DNA from: Bacillus vallismortis
GTDB lineage: Bacteria; Bacillota; Bacilli; Bacillales; Bacillaceae
Length of the DNA stretch: 64,000 nucleotides
NCBI RefSeq assembly: GCF_040784915.1
Contig: NZ_CP160797.1
Location: 2,656,137-2,720,136 of the forward strand
Direction: 5' to 3'
Shown: positions 12,112 to 22,445 of the stretch, one piece after another
How the letters are laid out: each line of letters begins with the position of its first letter
Position numbering within the stretch: position 1 is the first letter of the stretch
Notes under the pieces: generated by a model
The model's input: only the letters and a program-made list of their open reading frames with translations
What the model was told of the DNA's origin: nothing
Databases searched by the model: none
Position numbers and translations under genes: made by a program

Positions 12112-12146
12112 AAGAAGCCGCAGTACAGGACTGCGGCGGCTTCTAT
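12112..12146 (-). terminator. Terminator behind lepA
   Basis: GAAGCCGCAGT and ACTGCGG-CGGCTTC form a long GC-rich stem between lepA and hemW, followed on the minus strand by TTTC. Confidence 0.7.
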
Positions 12147-13982
12147 TTATTTTTTCGGGCTGTCGTCCATTTTCAGGACCGCCATAAATGCTTCTTGCGG
12201 CACTTCAACTGAGCCGACCTGCTTCATTCGGCGTTTTCCTTCTTTTTGTTTTTCAAGAAGCTTCCGTTTTCGCGAGATGTCTCCGCCGTAACACTTAGCC
12301 AATACGTTTTTACGCATCGCTTTAATCGTAGAACGCGCTACGATTTTCTGGCCGATCGCCGCTTGAATCGGTACTTCAAAGTGCTGACGCGGAATGAGCT
12401 CTTTCAGCTTCTCAACGATCACTTTTCCTCGTTCATACGCGTAATCCCGGTGCACGATAAAGGAAAGGGCGTCGATTTTTTCTCCGTTCAGCATAATGTC
12501 CATTTTGACGAGCTGAGACGGTTTGTAGCCGATCAGCTCATAGTCAAAGGACGCGTAGCCTTTTGTGCTTGATTTAAGCTGGTCAAAAAACTCATAGACG
12601 ATTTCCGCTAAAGGCATATCATAGACAATGCTGACACGGTTTGCGTCTAAATATTGCATATCAATAAAATTGCCTCGTTTTCCTTGGCAAAGTTCCATAA
12701 CAGCGCCGACAAAATCATTCGGCACCATCATTGTCGCTTTAACATACGGTTCCTCGATCCTTTCGATCTTTTGAGGATCAGGCATGTTGGACGGGTTGTC
12801 AACAACAACCTTTTCGCCGTCTGTCATATATACATCGTAGATAACACTCGGCGCTGTTGTAATCAAGTCGATTTTGAACTCACGCTCTATCCGTTCCTGA
12901 ATGATTTCCATGTGAAGCATGCCTAAAAATCCGCAACGGAATCCGAATCCAAGCGCCTGTGACGTTTCCGCTTCATACTGAAGGGAGGAATCATTCAGCT
13001 CAAGCTTTTCAAGGGCTTCTCTTAAATCATTGTATTTGGCCGTATCAATCGGATAAAGGCCGCAGTACACCATCGGGTTGAGCTTGCGGTATCCCGGCAG
13101 CGCTTCGTCTGCAGGATTGGCAGCGCTTGTTATCGTGTCACCGACACGTGTGTCACCGACATTTTTGATCGCAGCAGTTAAAAAGCCTACATCTCCGACC
13201 GTCAGTTCATCTGTCGGAGTAGCTTTTGGCGTAAATACACCGACTTCTGTCACTTCAAATTCTTTGCCGGTTGCCATCATTTTGATTTTTTGCCCCGGCT
13301 TTACCGTTCCTTCAACGACTCTGATATAAGCCACGACACCCCGATAAGCGTCATAAAGCGAGTCGAAGATCAGCGCTTTAAGCGGCGCCTCCGGATCTCC
13401 AGTCGGTGCCGGCACCTTTTCTACGATCTGTTCTAAAATCTCCTCAATCCCGATACCGGCTTTTGCTGAAGCAAGCACGGCTTCTGATGCGTCAAGACCG
13501 ATAACGTCCTCTACCTCTTGGCGCACACGTTCAGGCTCTGCGCTCGGGAGATCGATTTTGTTAATGACCGGCAGAATTTCAAGGTCATTGTCAAGCGCTA
13601 AGTAAACGTTGGCAAGCGTCTGCGCTTCAATTCCCTGCGCCGCATCCACAACAAGAATCGCTCCTTCGCAGGCAGCAAGACTTCGGGATACTTCGTATGT
13701 GAAATCGACATGTCCCGGCGTATCAATCAGATGGAAAATATATTCTTCTCCGTCTTTTGCTTTGTATTTAAGCTGAACAGAGTTTAACTTAATGGTTATG
13801 CCCCGTTCACGTTCAAGATCCATAGAATCGAGCAATTGTTCTTTCATTTCTCGTTGAGTGATTGCCGACGTTTTTTCTAAAATACGATCCGCTAAGGTCG
13901 ATTTTCCGTGGTCAATATGGGCAATGATAGAGAAATTCCGTATTCTCGACTGCCTCTCTAAACGCTTTTCTTTATCTGTCAC
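12147..13982 (-). CDS. lepA: Translation elongation factor 4 (LepA)
   Basis: A 611-residue ribosome-dependent GTPase. G motifs are clear: AHIDHGKST (G1), the RGITI switch (G2), DTPGHVDF (G3) and NKIDLP (G4). EF-G-like domains II, III and V follow, plus the LepA-specific C-terminal domain (ending near [17 protein letters not shown]). It acts on stalled or assembling ribosomes. It is transcribed away from yqxA's terminator and towards hemW. Confidence 0.97.
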   Translation of the reverse strand: MTDKEKRLERQSRIRNFSIIAHIDHGKSTLADRILEKTSAITQREMKEQLLDSMDLERERGITIKLNSVQLKYKAKDGEEYIFHLIDTPGHVDFTYEVSRSLAACEGAILVVDAAQGIEAQTLANVYLALDNDLEILPVINKIDLPSAEPERVRQEVEDVIGLDASEAVLASAKAGIGIEEILEQIVEKVPAPTGDPEAPLKALIFDSLYDAYRGVVAYIRVVEGTVKPGQKIKMMATGKEFEVTEVGVFTPKATPTDELTVGDVGFLTAAIKNVGDTRVGDTITSAANPADEALPGYRKLNPMVYCGLYPIDTAKYNDLREALEKLELNDSSLQYEAETSQALGFGFRCGFLGMLHMEIIQERIEREFKIDLITTAPSVIYDVYMTDGEKVVVDNPSNMPDPQKIERIEEPYVKATMMVPNDFVGAVMELCQGKRGNFIDMQYLDANRVSIVYDMPLAEIVYEFFDQLKSSTKGYASFDYELIGYKPSQLVKMDIMLNGEKIDALSFIVHRDYAYERGKVIVEKLKELIPRQHFEVPIQAAIGQKIVARSTIKAMRKNVLAKCYGGDISRKRKLLEKQKEGKRRMKQVGSVEVPQEAFMAVLKMDDSPKK

Positions 13983-14064
13983 AATCTATCACTCCTACTA
14001 TTAAACGCAAAATACACTAGCTTAGATTATATCAATAGGATTGTTAAGATTCAATGTAAAACAA

Positions 14065-14109
14065 GAAAGAGAAAAGTTCCCTGTTAATCTTGGGCTGCTT
14101 TTCTCTTTC
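14065..14109 (-). terminator. Terminator behind yqxA
   Basis: GAAAGAGAAAAG and CTTTTCTCTTTC form a 12-bp stem just downstream of the yqxA stop. Confidence 0.75.
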
Positions 14110-14115
14110 ACACAC

Positions 14116-14454
14116 CTATTGATTCATATCACGTATCCATTCATACATCGACTGGGCAGTGTTGGTTACGGTGTTCGAAAGCGCTTTTCCGGCTTTAGAG
14201 AACATATTGAACGTTTCCACCTGTTCCAGCTCTTTTTGTTTTTCTTCTAAATCTTTCGCCGTGACTGTTTCTCCTAAGATCGAAGCTTCTTTTTCATTAT
14301 TTTTTCCGTCGGTGAGCGTAAACGCACCCTTAAGTGAAGGGTCTTGATAGCCTTTCATACTCAGCATTCCGTTATTCGCCTGCTGCATGCCGAACAGCAC
14401 GCCTAAAAACATGATTGTGACAAGCAGCAAGCATTTGCCAAAGTAAGCAATCAA
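14116..14454 (-). CDS. yqxA: YqxA, membrane-anchored DUF3679 protein
   Basis: A 112-residue protein with an N-terminal membrane anchor (about residues 4-22) and an outside, charged domain. It lies 17 bases behind spoIIP on the same strand, and in B. subtilis it is cotranscribed with gpr and spoIIP during sporulation. No catalytic motif is visible and no biochemical role is known to me. Confidence 0.88.
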   Translation of the reverse strand: MIAYFGKCLLLVTIMFLGVLFGMQQANNGMLSMKGYQDPSLKGAFTLTDGKNNEKEASILGETVTAKDLEEKQKELEQVETFNMFSKAGKALSNTVTNTAQSMYEWIRDMNQ

Positions 14455-14471
14455 ATCAAACCACCTATTTC

Positions 14472-15677
14472 TTATTGTTTTTTCGTCTCGCCGCTCTCCG
14501 CGTTGACCTTTTCAGCATCCCAGTACATTTCGCTGAATACGTCTGCGGCGGCGTCAGCCGCACGCTGCAGCTCCTCGAGATTATTATCTACTCCGCCGAA
14601 TTCGAGCAAAAGCGCTCTGTCGGTTAAATCCTGATTATATACACCATTATCGCCCGGCGAGCCTTTCGAAAAAACACCTGTGCTGAGTCCAGGGTATTTT
14701 TTCTCCATCAGCTTATGGAGCTCGCTTGCAATTTTATAGTTTTCTTCGAAATTTTTGCTTTTTTTGCCGACGACAAAGGCCACCCGGGCATAGCTTTTCC
14801 CTTTAATCGTTGCCGTCGTATCTTTCTTTCGCCGTGAATCTCTATGGATATCAATGATATATTGCAGATTTTTGTTTGACCCGAGCGCCTCTTTGACGAC
14901 CGGCCTTGATTCATCATACGATCTGGCATAGTTTAAGCCTTTTTTGTTCAGTTTTGCCTGTATATCGGTTTTATTCACTGTGGCTCCAATGCCTTGGGAT
15001 TCAAGCGCCTTTCCGAACATAGCTCCTACGAGCGTGACGTTGGCTTTAGAATGGCGTGCCATATCAGGATCAGTCTCGCCTTTTAATAGAGGGAGATATG
15101 ATTCCGTGTTGTGCGTGTGATAGATAAAAACAACCTTTTTATCACCGGTTGTTTGTTTCGGCGGATCTTTTTTCGCACGATCTGATTGTGTTTGCTGTTT
15201 TTCAATCTCTGCCAAGTTCGCTTCTCTTTCTTCCTCCATCACCTTAGACGGCGGCGGCGATTCCGCCGGCATATTCGTATAATCCGTGCCTTGTCCAGCT
15301 AACAGAATCTCGGTATCAAATTGTGCAAACCCCGGCAGCTCCCGGCCGAGAAAGCTCCGCGGATCTTCGAGGTTGATGCTTGTCGCCAGCTTTAAAGAAA
15401 GACGCGAAAGATGAAATGAGCTGTCGGTTTGAGAAAGGTCAGAAGCGAAATAATGGTTCTCCATCCGCAGCAAGTGTGCAAACACGTCACCCGGCATTTC
15501 TTCAGTAATCCCGTAAAAAGAGTCAGACGACGGCCTGAGTTCAGGCCGGAGAGACGTCAGCACACCGGATAGAACAAAAATCACGATAAGGCTTACGATA
15601 AATAGAAAGATGGCTTTTACCGCTTTCCCGCCATTTACCGCAACAACAATTTGTCTGTTTCTGCGTTTATTTCTCAT
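14472..15677 (-). CDS. spoIIP: Stage II sporulation protein P, peptidoglycan hydrolase
   Basis: A 401-residue protein that cuts septal peptidoglycan with SpoIID, driving engulfment of the forespore together with SpoIIM. A membrane anchor (about residues 20-42) precedes a low-complexity linker and a zinc amidase/endopeptidase domain with FIYHTHNTESY, IIDIHRDS and LLEFGG. The ATG 15677 gives the B. subtilis length; the open frame to 15719 has no ribosome site. It sits between gpr and yqxA. Confidence 0.96.
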   Translation of the reverse strand: MRNKRRNRQIVVAVNGGKAVKAIFLFIVSLIVIFVLSGVLTSLRPELRPSSDSFYGITEEMPGDVFAHLLRMENHYFASDLSQTDSSFHLSRLSLKLATSINLEDPRSFLGRELPGFAQFDTEILLAGQGTDYTNMPAESPPPSKVMEEEREANLAEIEKQQTQSDRAKKDPPKQTTGDKKVVFIYHTHNTESYLPLLKGETDPDMARHSKANVTLVGAMFGKALESQGIGATVNKTDIQAKLNKKGLNYARSYDESRPVVKEALGSNKNLQYIIDIHRDSRRKKDTTATIKGKSYARVAFVVGKKSKNFEENYKIASELHKLMEKKYPGLSTGVFSKGSPGDNGVYNQDLTDRALLLEFGGVDNNLEELQRAADAAADVFSEMYWDAEKVNAESGETKKQ

Positions 15678-15739
15678 TGAATCCCTCCAGCGCTTGTCTA
15701 GTAATAACTCTATGAACAAGCTAGAGGAAGTAGAACCGT

Positions 15740-16846
15740 TTAGTGATTGTAGGAGCCTTTGTTTTCTTGTGACACTTTTTCATGAAGCGCTGTGTTTAAT
15801 CCGTTCGCCAGCACATTTGCCATATCGTCGATGAATGAATCAACTTCCTTCGGCGTAACCATTAAGTTGTGCCCTAAAGGTGAAAGCACCTCGTGAATGA
15901 GCTGCCGTTTTTCATCCTCTCCAAGGGTACCAACAATTCCGAGAAATGATTGACGCTGCTTTTGATCGGGAAGATCTTCTTCAGTGAGCACTTTCTTTTT
16001 CCCAAACGTCATGCCTGCCGGAACAAGAGATCTTGACGGCCTGTCATCTTTCATTTCTCTTCCAAAGTGTTTTAATATGTAGTCCACCGTGTCGCTGGCA
16101 ATCGTCACCGCGTCAACGACTGTCGGCACTCCGATTGCAATCACCGGTACGCCAAGCGTGTCTTTGCTTAAATCTTTTCGTTTATTCCCCACACCAGATC
16201 CCGGGTGAATGCCTGTGTCCGATATTTGAATGGTTGTGTTAACCCTTTCCACCGCCCGTGCCGCCAATGCATCAATGGCAATGACAAAATCAGGCTTCGA
16301 TTGCTCAATCACACCTTTAATAATGTCGCTTGTTTCGATTCCCGTAATCCCCATAACACCAGGCGCAAATGCGCTGACAGGTCTGTAGCCCTCCTGCACG
16401 TTTTCCGGCTGAAGCTTAAACAAGTGCCTTGTGACCAATAGATTTTCTACAGCCATCGGACCCAGCGCGTCAGGGGTGACGTTCCAGTTGCCGAGCCCGA
16501 CGATCAAACAGCTCGCATCTTTTGAGATATTAAGGCTTTCAAGGAAAGCCGAAAATTCCTCCGCGAAGACAGCAGAGACCTTTTCCTGCATTTCCGAATC
16601 ATTCTCTCTGATTCCTTGCGCCTCAAGCGTTAAATAGCGACCTTCTTTTTTTCCTGAGAGCTCCGCGCCTTCCTTGGTAATATCAACAGTGCGGATTTTA
16701 ATGCCGCCGCGATCGCGTTCTTTTTCAATAAAACCTTTAATTTCTTTTGCCGGCACAGCCTGCTGATTGGCCATCGCTTCCTTCGTTTCAACAGCTAAAT
16801 CGGTACGTATCAAATACTGATTAACATCCAGTTCACTCTTTTTCAT
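15740..16846 (-). CDS. gpr: Germination protease GPR
   Basis: A 368-residue protease made as a zymogen in the forespore, which degrades small acid-soluble spore proteins at germination. The first 16 residues form the known propeptide. The ATG at 16846 is preceded by AAGGAGG; 44 further in-frame codons upstream cover the promoter region and are not coding. It heads the gpr-spoIIP-yqxA cluster. Confidence 0.96.
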   Translation of the reverse strand: MKKSELDVNQYLIRTDLAVETKEAMANQQAVPAKEIKGFIEKERDRGGIKIRTVDITKEGAELSGKKEGRYLTLEAQGIRENDSEMQEKVSAVFAEEFSAFLESLNISKDASCLIVGLGNWNVTPDALGPMAVENLLVTRHLFKLQPENVQEGYRPVSAFAPGVMGITGIETSDIIKGVIEQSKPDFVIAIDALAARAVERVNTTIQISDTGIHPGSGVGNKRKDLSKDTLGVPVIAIGVPTVVDAVTIASDTVDYILKHFGREMKDDRPSRSLVPAGMTFGKKKVLTEEDLPDQKQRQSFLGIVGTLGEDEKRQLIHEVLSPLGHNLMVTPKEVDSFIDDMANVLANGLNTALHEKVSQENKGSYNH

Positions 16847-16875
16847 AGAGGGGCCTCCTTCACATTCAGTACCTA

Positions 16876-16905
16876 TATTGTTGCCATTTGCTGAATGAAT
16901 CATGC
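16876..16905 (-). promoter_or_regulatory. Candidate sigma-G promoter of gpr
   Basis: On the minus strand GCATG (16905-16901) is followed after 17 bases by CAACAATA (16883-16876), close to the sigma-G pattern GHATR / CATWHTA. gpr is known to be a forespore gene, which supports it. Confidence 0.45.
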
Positions 16906-17037
16906 TAAAAAGAGATCCTTCAATTAAAAATACTTTACATTTATATTGCAATCTAAAGGTGTGTTTGATAGAATACAATTTGTTCTATTGTGAAGAAGAT
17001 TTAACCTTAAGACACTGTGCTACAGGTTGTATCTTAG

Positions 17038-17316
<279 letters not shown>

Positions 17317-17318
17317 TA

Positions 17319-17353
17319 TAAAAACGATCCTCAATCATGGGGATCGTTTTTTT
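17319..17353. terminator. Bidirectional terminator between rpsT and holA
   Basis: AAACGATCC and GGATCGTTT pair around a short loop with a T run on the plus strand and an A run on the other side; it overlaps the last codons of holA. Confidence 0.88.
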
Positions 17354-18374
17354 CATTTCTTTTTAACAACTGTAAAAGGAACAGTTCGAGCAGGAGCTGC
17401 TTGTCCTTTTTCCCTGTTTTCATCTCGTAGTCCATGACGGCAAGCTGTTCAATAATTGACCGGAGCTCGGCCTCTGAAAAAAGCCTTGCTTGATCCATCG
17501 CCAGCTTTACCCGGAATGGATGGACTTTTAAATTAGAAGCGATTTGCTTTTGTCCGTAGCCTTGTTCCGCGAAATACTTTGTTTGCAGAATCAGCCGGAA
17601 CTGATTCGAAATAAGCGCCATGATTTTGATCGGTTCTTCATTTTGTTTGAGCAAATCATAAAAAATTTGCAGGCTTTCTGTTCGTTTCCGGTTGACGATT
17701 TTATTGATCAGCTCAAATATATTTTGTTCAAGGCTTCTCGCTACAAGCATTTTCACATCATCCAGCGTAATTTCTTCACGATCTCCAATAAACGTGCAGA
17801 GCTTCTGAATCTCCTGAAAAATCGATGACAGATGTCCATTCACAAGCAGAACCAAATGCTCCGCCGCTTCAGTGCCGATTGTTTTCTGCTCGGTTTTTGC
17901 AAGGTTGACAGTAAAATCTGTCGTCTCCTTTGCGTTTAATTCCTTTGCCTCCATCATAAACGCGTGCTTCTTTAATGCTTTCGTCAGTTTTTTCCGCTCA
18001 TCCAGCTTTTCATACGGGGCAAGCAGGACAAAGACCGTATAAGGCGCAGGCGATTGTAAATATGATTCAAGCGCGCTGACGTTATGCTCAATTTTTTCTT
18101 TTTTCTTTTCACCTGTTAAAAAATATGGATTTTTCACAATAACAAGACGCCGCTCCCCCATAAACGGAAACGTTTCAGCATCTGCAATTGCTTTGTCCAG
18201 CGGTTCCTCTTCCAGATCAAAAACGGATAGATTGAAATCCTTTGTTTCCTGATCAATGACCGCCTGTCTGATCCTGCTAACGGTTTCCTGCAGCAGATAC
18301 GTCTCTTTTCCGTATAAACAATAAACCGGATGGACATCTCCTTTTCTCAGGTTTTTCCACACATCAAATACCAT
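17331..18374 (-). CDS. holA: DNA polymerase III delta subunit (clamp loader)
   Basis: A 347-residue AAA-like clamp-loader subunit (YqeN). The N-terminal fold carries the PVYCLYGKETYLLQE motif typical of delta; as in other delta subunits no functional Walker A is present. It opens the beta sliding clamp during loading. Length and sequence fit Bacillus HolA. It is transcribed convergently to rpsT. Confidence 0.94.
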   Translation of the reverse strand: MVFDVWKNLRKGDVHPVYCLYGKETYLLQETVSRIRQAVIDQETKDFNLSVFDLEEEPLDKAIADAETFPFMGERRLVIVKNPYFLTGEKKKEKIEHNVSALESYLQSPAPYTVFVLLAPYEKLDERKKLTKALKKHAFMMEAKELNAKETTDFTVNLAKTEQKTIGTEAAEHLVLLVNGHLSSIFQEIQKLCTFIGDREEITLDDVKMLVARSLEQNIFELINKIVNRKRTESLQIFYDLLKQNEEPIKIMALISNQFRLILQTKYFAEQGYGQKQIASNLKVHPFRVKLAMDQARLFSEAELRSIIEQLAVMDYEMKTGKKDKQLLLELFLLQLLKRNEKNDPHD

Positions 18375-18603
18375 TGTTGTACGACTTCCTCTCTTTCATC
18401 ATCCCCTTCTATCCTAAATTGAGTTTACAAAATAGTAAAGAGGAAGCCTGACTGCTGCTTCCCCATTTATATTAAACGCCTGATCGCAAGCCCCCGGGAC
18501 AGCTTGTAAAAAGGCGATAATCACCAGAACAGAAAACGTTACCTTAGCTTCTAGATTTTTCAAAACAATTCCATTATACTTAAATCAGTCAGGAGGGATT
18601 AAA

Positions 18604-18738
18604 TTGAATGATTTTGAAAAAAACGTTCAAAGCAAACGAAATGATGCTGTAGATTCAGCTGTTGGTTTTGTTGTGTCCTTCGGATTTTTCGCCTTCTTGT
18701 TTGTCATGGCAACGGTTATTCACCTGGTTGGTTCATAA
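18604..18738 (+). CDS. yqzM: YqzM, small membrane protein
   Basis: A 44-residue protein starting at TTG 18604, eight bases behind AGGAGGGA. Residues 1-18 are charged (KNVQSKRND) and the remainder is one hydrophobic helix. It lies between holA and comEC on the opposite strand and has its own terminator. YqzM is annotated in B. subtilis without a known function; homologues are common next to comEC. Confidence 0.85.
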   Translation: MNDFEKNVQSKRNDAVDSAVGFVVSFGFFAFLFVMATVIHLVGS

Positions 18739-18740
18739 CA

Positions 18741-18782
18741 GCGACTGCCCGGGCTGCTGATTTCTCGGCAGTCTTTTTTTAG
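18741..18782 (+). terminator. Terminator behind yqzM
   Basis: GACTGCC (18743) pairs with GGCAGTC (18767) and is followed by seven T residues. Confidence 0.85.
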
Positions 18783-18792
18783 TTCGTCTCTG

Positions 18793-21108
18793 TTATTCTG
18801 ATGTATCATATGGGGGATAGACAGAAAAGGTTCCAACTCTGTTTTTATATCTATATTGGATCGTTCCGCTTTGATCGGTGCGCAGCACGCGGATGGGATG
18901 TCTCTGTAATATTTGCAGAACTTCTTGATGGGGATGATGGTACCGATTGTTTTCACCTGCTGAGATAATGGCCGTTTCCGGCTGAATCTGTTTGATGAAA
19001 TCTTCACCGGTAGAGCCTTTGCTTCCATGGTGCCCCACCTTTAACACGTCTGTTTTTAGATTCGGAAACACGCTTATAACTTCCTGTTCCCCTTCTTTCT
19101 CCAGGTCACCTGTCAAGATCCAGCTCATACCGCCCGTTTTCATCCACAGAACGAGAGAAGAATTATTTTTGCTTGCCGGATCAGGTCCTTCCGGTGACAG
19201 TACATAGAACTGTAAATCCTTTATTTGCAACACATCACCTCGCTTCACCTCTTCAATTGGCACTCCCTCCTCTCTGGCTGCCTGCAGCACTTTCTCATCC
19301 TTCGGTTCAGAAACAAACCCTTTCGGAATCACGAGGCGCTTCACTTTATGATGCTTCAGCAGAGTCTCCGCCTCTCCGATATGATCTTGGTCAGCATGCG
19401 TGAGAATTAACGCATCAAGCTGTTTGACCCCCTTAGCGGTTAAAAACGGAATCAGCACCTTTTCCCCGAGTGAAAACGGATGCTGTTTTTCCCGCCAAGG
19501 CTCTGACGAATAAGACAAAGTGCCGCCAGTATCAATTAAAACATGCCCCCGCTGATGCGGAGCACCTACATACATGCTGTCACCCTGCCCAATATCAATC
19601 ATATCGACCTCTCCTTCAGAACTAAGACAAGGATATATAAAGAGAAGACAGAACATCGCGCAGCAAATGCCGCCAGTTACCATCAGCTGAGAAAAAGAGC
19701 GTTTTTCAATTGCCATAAACATTAGAATGATTGTGACCGTGAATAAAAAGAGCAGAATAGGCGCAGGACGTGCAATGATGATTGTCAATACATCAATATC
19801 TGCGATTCTTGTGATCAGCCTGTTGGTCCAGCTCATCAAGAAATCAAACCAGCTGAAGAACCATCGGCCAGCCGAAGCGGAAAGGATTAATAAAAAAACA
19901 CCTGCTATAGTCCCCGGCAAAACACAGAATGTATAAATAGGAACAAGCACCATGTTCATCAGTACGCTGATCATAGAAAACTGCTGGAAATGATGCAGGA
20001 GAATGGGAAGTGAACCCAGCTGAGCAATCAGTGATACCATTGTCAGCTGACCTAAAGAGGTTTTAACATGCTGAAAAATAGAAGAAGATAGAATTAAAGA
20101 AAAACTCACGGCGAATGACAGCTGAAAACCGGCTTCAAAGAGATGGTAAGGATTGAAGAGCAAGAGGACGATGTATGAAGTGCAGATTGCCCCCGCAGCA
20201 TGTACACGCCATTTAACGAGACTTCCAGCTAAGTAAATACCCGACATCAGAGCGGCGCGCAGCACTGAAGGAGCAGCGCCTGTCAACATCACATAGAGCG
20301 GCAGAAATAACAGCAACAGGATTGACGCCTTTTCTCTTGTTATCCCAATACGGATCATGATATAAAACAAGCCGGCTGTCAAAATGCCGACGTGGAGTCC
20401 TGAAATCGCCAAGAGATGGATGACACCAAGCTTTTGATACGCGTTAAGCACCTCGGCTTCCACGTAAAATCTGTCTCCTACTATAAGAGCTTGTACGATT
20501 CCTGCCGAATCAGGAGGCAGCAGGCTGTTTGTGAATGACACGATGTCTTTTCTTAAACTGAGCAGTTTATAACTGACATTTACAGGTTCGCTGCACTTTT
20601 GAATAGATGTAACAGAATAGTTCCAGTGAATATGCTGCCGGTAAAGATATTCGTTATAATCAAATGCGCCCGGCACGGTTGCGTGTTTAGGTTCTTCCAA
20701 CGCACCAGTCCATTCACATGCCATTCCTGGCTTTAGATATGACAGCTGATCTTTTTCTTCAGCAGACTGAATGCGGTACGAAGCGGCCCATTTTTCGCCA
20801 TCAGGCGTCTTAACCACCATAGACATACGGTCGCCGTCAATTTTTGGAATACTGTCAATTACTGCCTTGGCTTGATAGGTGCCCCGCTGATATACAGAGA
20901 CATTCTTGGAATCTGCGACTGCATACAGTGAAAAAAACAATATAAAAGAGAAGAAACAAACCAAAATGAGAACAGCGTGTCTCGTTTTGATTAAAATGAT
21001 GAGGAGAAAGAGGAAGAAAAGAAAAACAGCGGAGAAATAAGCGGCGGCAGTAATTCCAGCCGTTGCTGAAGCTGCCGCCAAAGGCAATAACAAACGCGAA
21101 TTACGCAT
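18793..21108 (-). CDS. comEC: DNA-uptake channel ComEC
   Basis: A 771-residue integral membrane protein that carries single-stranded DNA across the membrane in transformation. The first 500 or so residues hold the N-terminal OB-like loop and many membrane segments, including the competence domain (HLLAISGLHVGIL). The C-terminal 270 form a metallo-beta-lactamase domain with HADQDHIG (near residue 570) and VGHHGSKGS, thought to degrade the non-transported strand. Last gene of comEA-comEB-comEC, three bases behind comEB. Confidence 0.96.
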   Translation of the reverse strand: MRNSRLLLPLAAASATAGITAAAYFSAVFLFFLFLLIILIKTRHAVLILVCFFSFILFFSLYAVADSKNVSVYQRGTYQAKAVIDSIPKIDGDRMSMVVKTPDGEKWAASYRIQSAEEKDQLSYLKPGMACEWTGALEEPKHATVPGAFDYNEYLYRQHIHWNYSVTSIQKCSEPVNVSYKLLSLRKDIVSFTNSLLPPDSAGIVQALIVGDRFYVEAEVLNAYQKLGVIHLLAISGLHVGILTAGLFYIMIRIGITREKASILLLLFLPLYVMLTGAAPSVLRAALMSGIYLAGSLVKWRVHAAGAICTSYIVLLLFNPYHLFEAGFQLSFAVSFSLILSSSIFQHVKTSLGQLTMVSLIAQLGSLPILLHHFQQFSMISVLMNMVLVPIYTFCVLPGTIAGVFLLILSASAGRWFFSWFDFLMSWTNRLITRIADIDVLTIIIARPAPILLFLFTVTIILMFMAIEKRSFSQLMVTGGICCAMFCLLFIYPCLSSEGEVDMIDIGQGDSMYVGAPHQRGHVLIDTGGTLSYSSEPWREKQHPFSLGEKVLIPFLTAKGVKQLDALILTHADQDHIGEAETLLKHHKVKRLVIPKGFVSEPKDEKVLQAAREEGVPIEEVKRGDVLQIKDLQFYVLSPEGPDPASKNNSSLVLWMKTGGMSWILTGDLEKEGEQEVISVFPNLKTDVLKVGHHGSKGSTGEDFIKQIQPETAIISAGENNRYHHPHQEVLQILQRHPIRVLRTDQSGTIQYRYKNRVGTFSVYPPYDTSE

Positions 21109-21111
21109 TCA

Positions 21112-21681
21112 TCACACGTAGCTCGTGAAGAGTGTATTCGCCTGTTCATGTATCTTTTTCAAATCTTCCTCTGCAAGACCCGCATCCGCCAGTTTCTCTA
21201 AAAGACCCGCTACAAATGAAAGCTTTTCCCTGTTTTTCAGATCAACGATCATTTCATCGAGTTCAACCTGTTCAACAGTTACACCCGCCTGTTCAAATAA
21301 TTCCTGTGCGTACGGATTCGTTTTGTAATCCTCAGCATAATAAACCGTTTTGATACCCGCTTGAATGATAGATTTACAGCATTGAATGCACGGATAATGC
21401 GTCACATAAATCTCCGCTCCATCAGTCGGCACCCCGAACTTAGAGCATTGCAGAATCGCATTCATTTCAGCGTGAATCGTTCTTGCGCAATGGTCATCTA
21501 TCATAAGGCAGCCTTCGTCTGCGCAATGCACGCCGCCCGCGATTGACCCATTATATCCTCCTGCAATCATGCGTTTGTCTCTGACTATAGTAGCGCCGAC
21601 AGACAATCTTGGGCAGGTGCTGCGCAGCGCCAGTAAATGGCTTTGAGCCATAAAGTATTGATTCCATGAAATTCGTTCCAC
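21112..21681 (-). CDS. comEB: ComEB, dCMP deaminase-like protein
   Basis: A 189-residue zinc deaminase-fold protein with HAEMNAI and PCIQCC, the zinc ligands and catalytic glutamate of dCMP deaminases. In B. subtilis it is in the comE operon but is not essential for DNA uptake; an additional role in polar localisation of competence proteins has been proposed. Frame, length and neighbours match the known operon. Confidence 0.95.
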   Translation of the reverse strand: MERISWNQYFMAQSHLLALRSTCPRLSVGATIVRDKRMIAGGYNGSIAGGVHCADEGCLMIDDHCARTIHAEMNAILQCSKFGVPTDGAEIYVTHYPCIQCCKSIIQAGIKTVYYAEDYKTNPYAQELFEQAGVTVEQVELDEMIVDLKNREKLSFVAGLLEKLADAGLAEEDLKKIHEQANTLFTSYV

Positions 21682-21747
21682 GTTGTTCCCTCCAAATGTT
21701 GTGTTGCCTGACCTTTAGTTTACCTATCATTATGCATGAGCGTCAAA

Positions 21748-22362
21748 TCACTTTACTGTAATGGAAGACTTTATTTTCTCAAGCGACTTCTCCCCGATTC
21801 CTGAAACCTTAGTGAGCTCTTCAATTGTCTGGAAACGCCCGTTTTCTTCCCGGAATGCAATAATAGCTTCAGCCTTTGATGGCCCCACCCCTGAGATGCC
21901 TTGTAATTCCTCTAAGGTTGCTGTATTGATATTTACCGGTGCTTCCTTCCCTCCATCGCTTTTCACAGCGCCTCCGAATCCTTGCTGCATTGTTGTCTCT
22001 TCTCCCTTTTTCGGGATGTACACCACTATCCCGTCCTGCAGCAGCTCCGCCAAATTCACTTGCATTTCATCTGCTTGTTCACCGGTCCCGCCCGCTTTCT
22101 CAATCGCCTGAGATACTCTGTCCCCTGTTCGCATTTCATACACGCCAGGATGCTGAACAGCACCCTTTATATCAATCACAATGGTATCGTTCTCGTCTTT
22201 TACCGCCTCCTGCTTTACCTCCGTATTTTCTGTCTCAGTTGATACAGCCTGCTTCACCGGCTCTTTGTTTTCCCCGCTGGCCAAAACGAAAATAACCGCT
22301 ATGAAAGCAGCTGCAGAAGCCGCTAAAATGATTGCTTTTTTATGCAGATACAACCAATTCAT
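21748..22362 (-). CDS. comEA: ComEA, membrane DNA receptor for competence
   Basis: A 204-residue protein with one N-terminal membrane helix (about residues 8-28), a glutamate-rich linker, a SLBB-like domain (about 60-120) and a C-terminal helix-hairpin-helix pair (VNINTATLEELQGISGVGPSKA) that binds double-stranded DNA outside the cell. First gene of the comE operon, divergent from comER. Confidence 0.96.
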   Translation of the reverse strand: MNWLYLHKKAIILAASAAAFIAVIFVLASGENKEPVKQAVSTETENTEVKQEAVKDENDTIVIDIKGAVQHPGVYEMRTGDRVSQAIEKAGGTGEQADEMQVNLAELLQDGIVVYIPKKGEETTMQQGFGGAVKSDGGKEAPVNINTATLEELQGISGVGPSKAEAIIAFREENGRFQTIEELTKVSGIGEKSLEKIKSSITVK

Positions 22363-22445
22363 CGTGCATGTTCCCCGCTTTCGTCATAATTTATTTTCAT
22401 CACACATATGGTTTAGAGGATAATAGCTCAAAGGAGGGGAAATCA
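22363..22445. promoter_or_regulatory. Divergent comEA / comER promoter region
   Basis: The 83-bp gap holds the starts of both comEA (minus) and comER (plus). It contains A-rich and T-rich tracts (for example AAAATAAATT on the minus strand) that resemble a weak ComK box, AAAA-N5-TTTT, but I see no perfect pair. Confidence 0.4.
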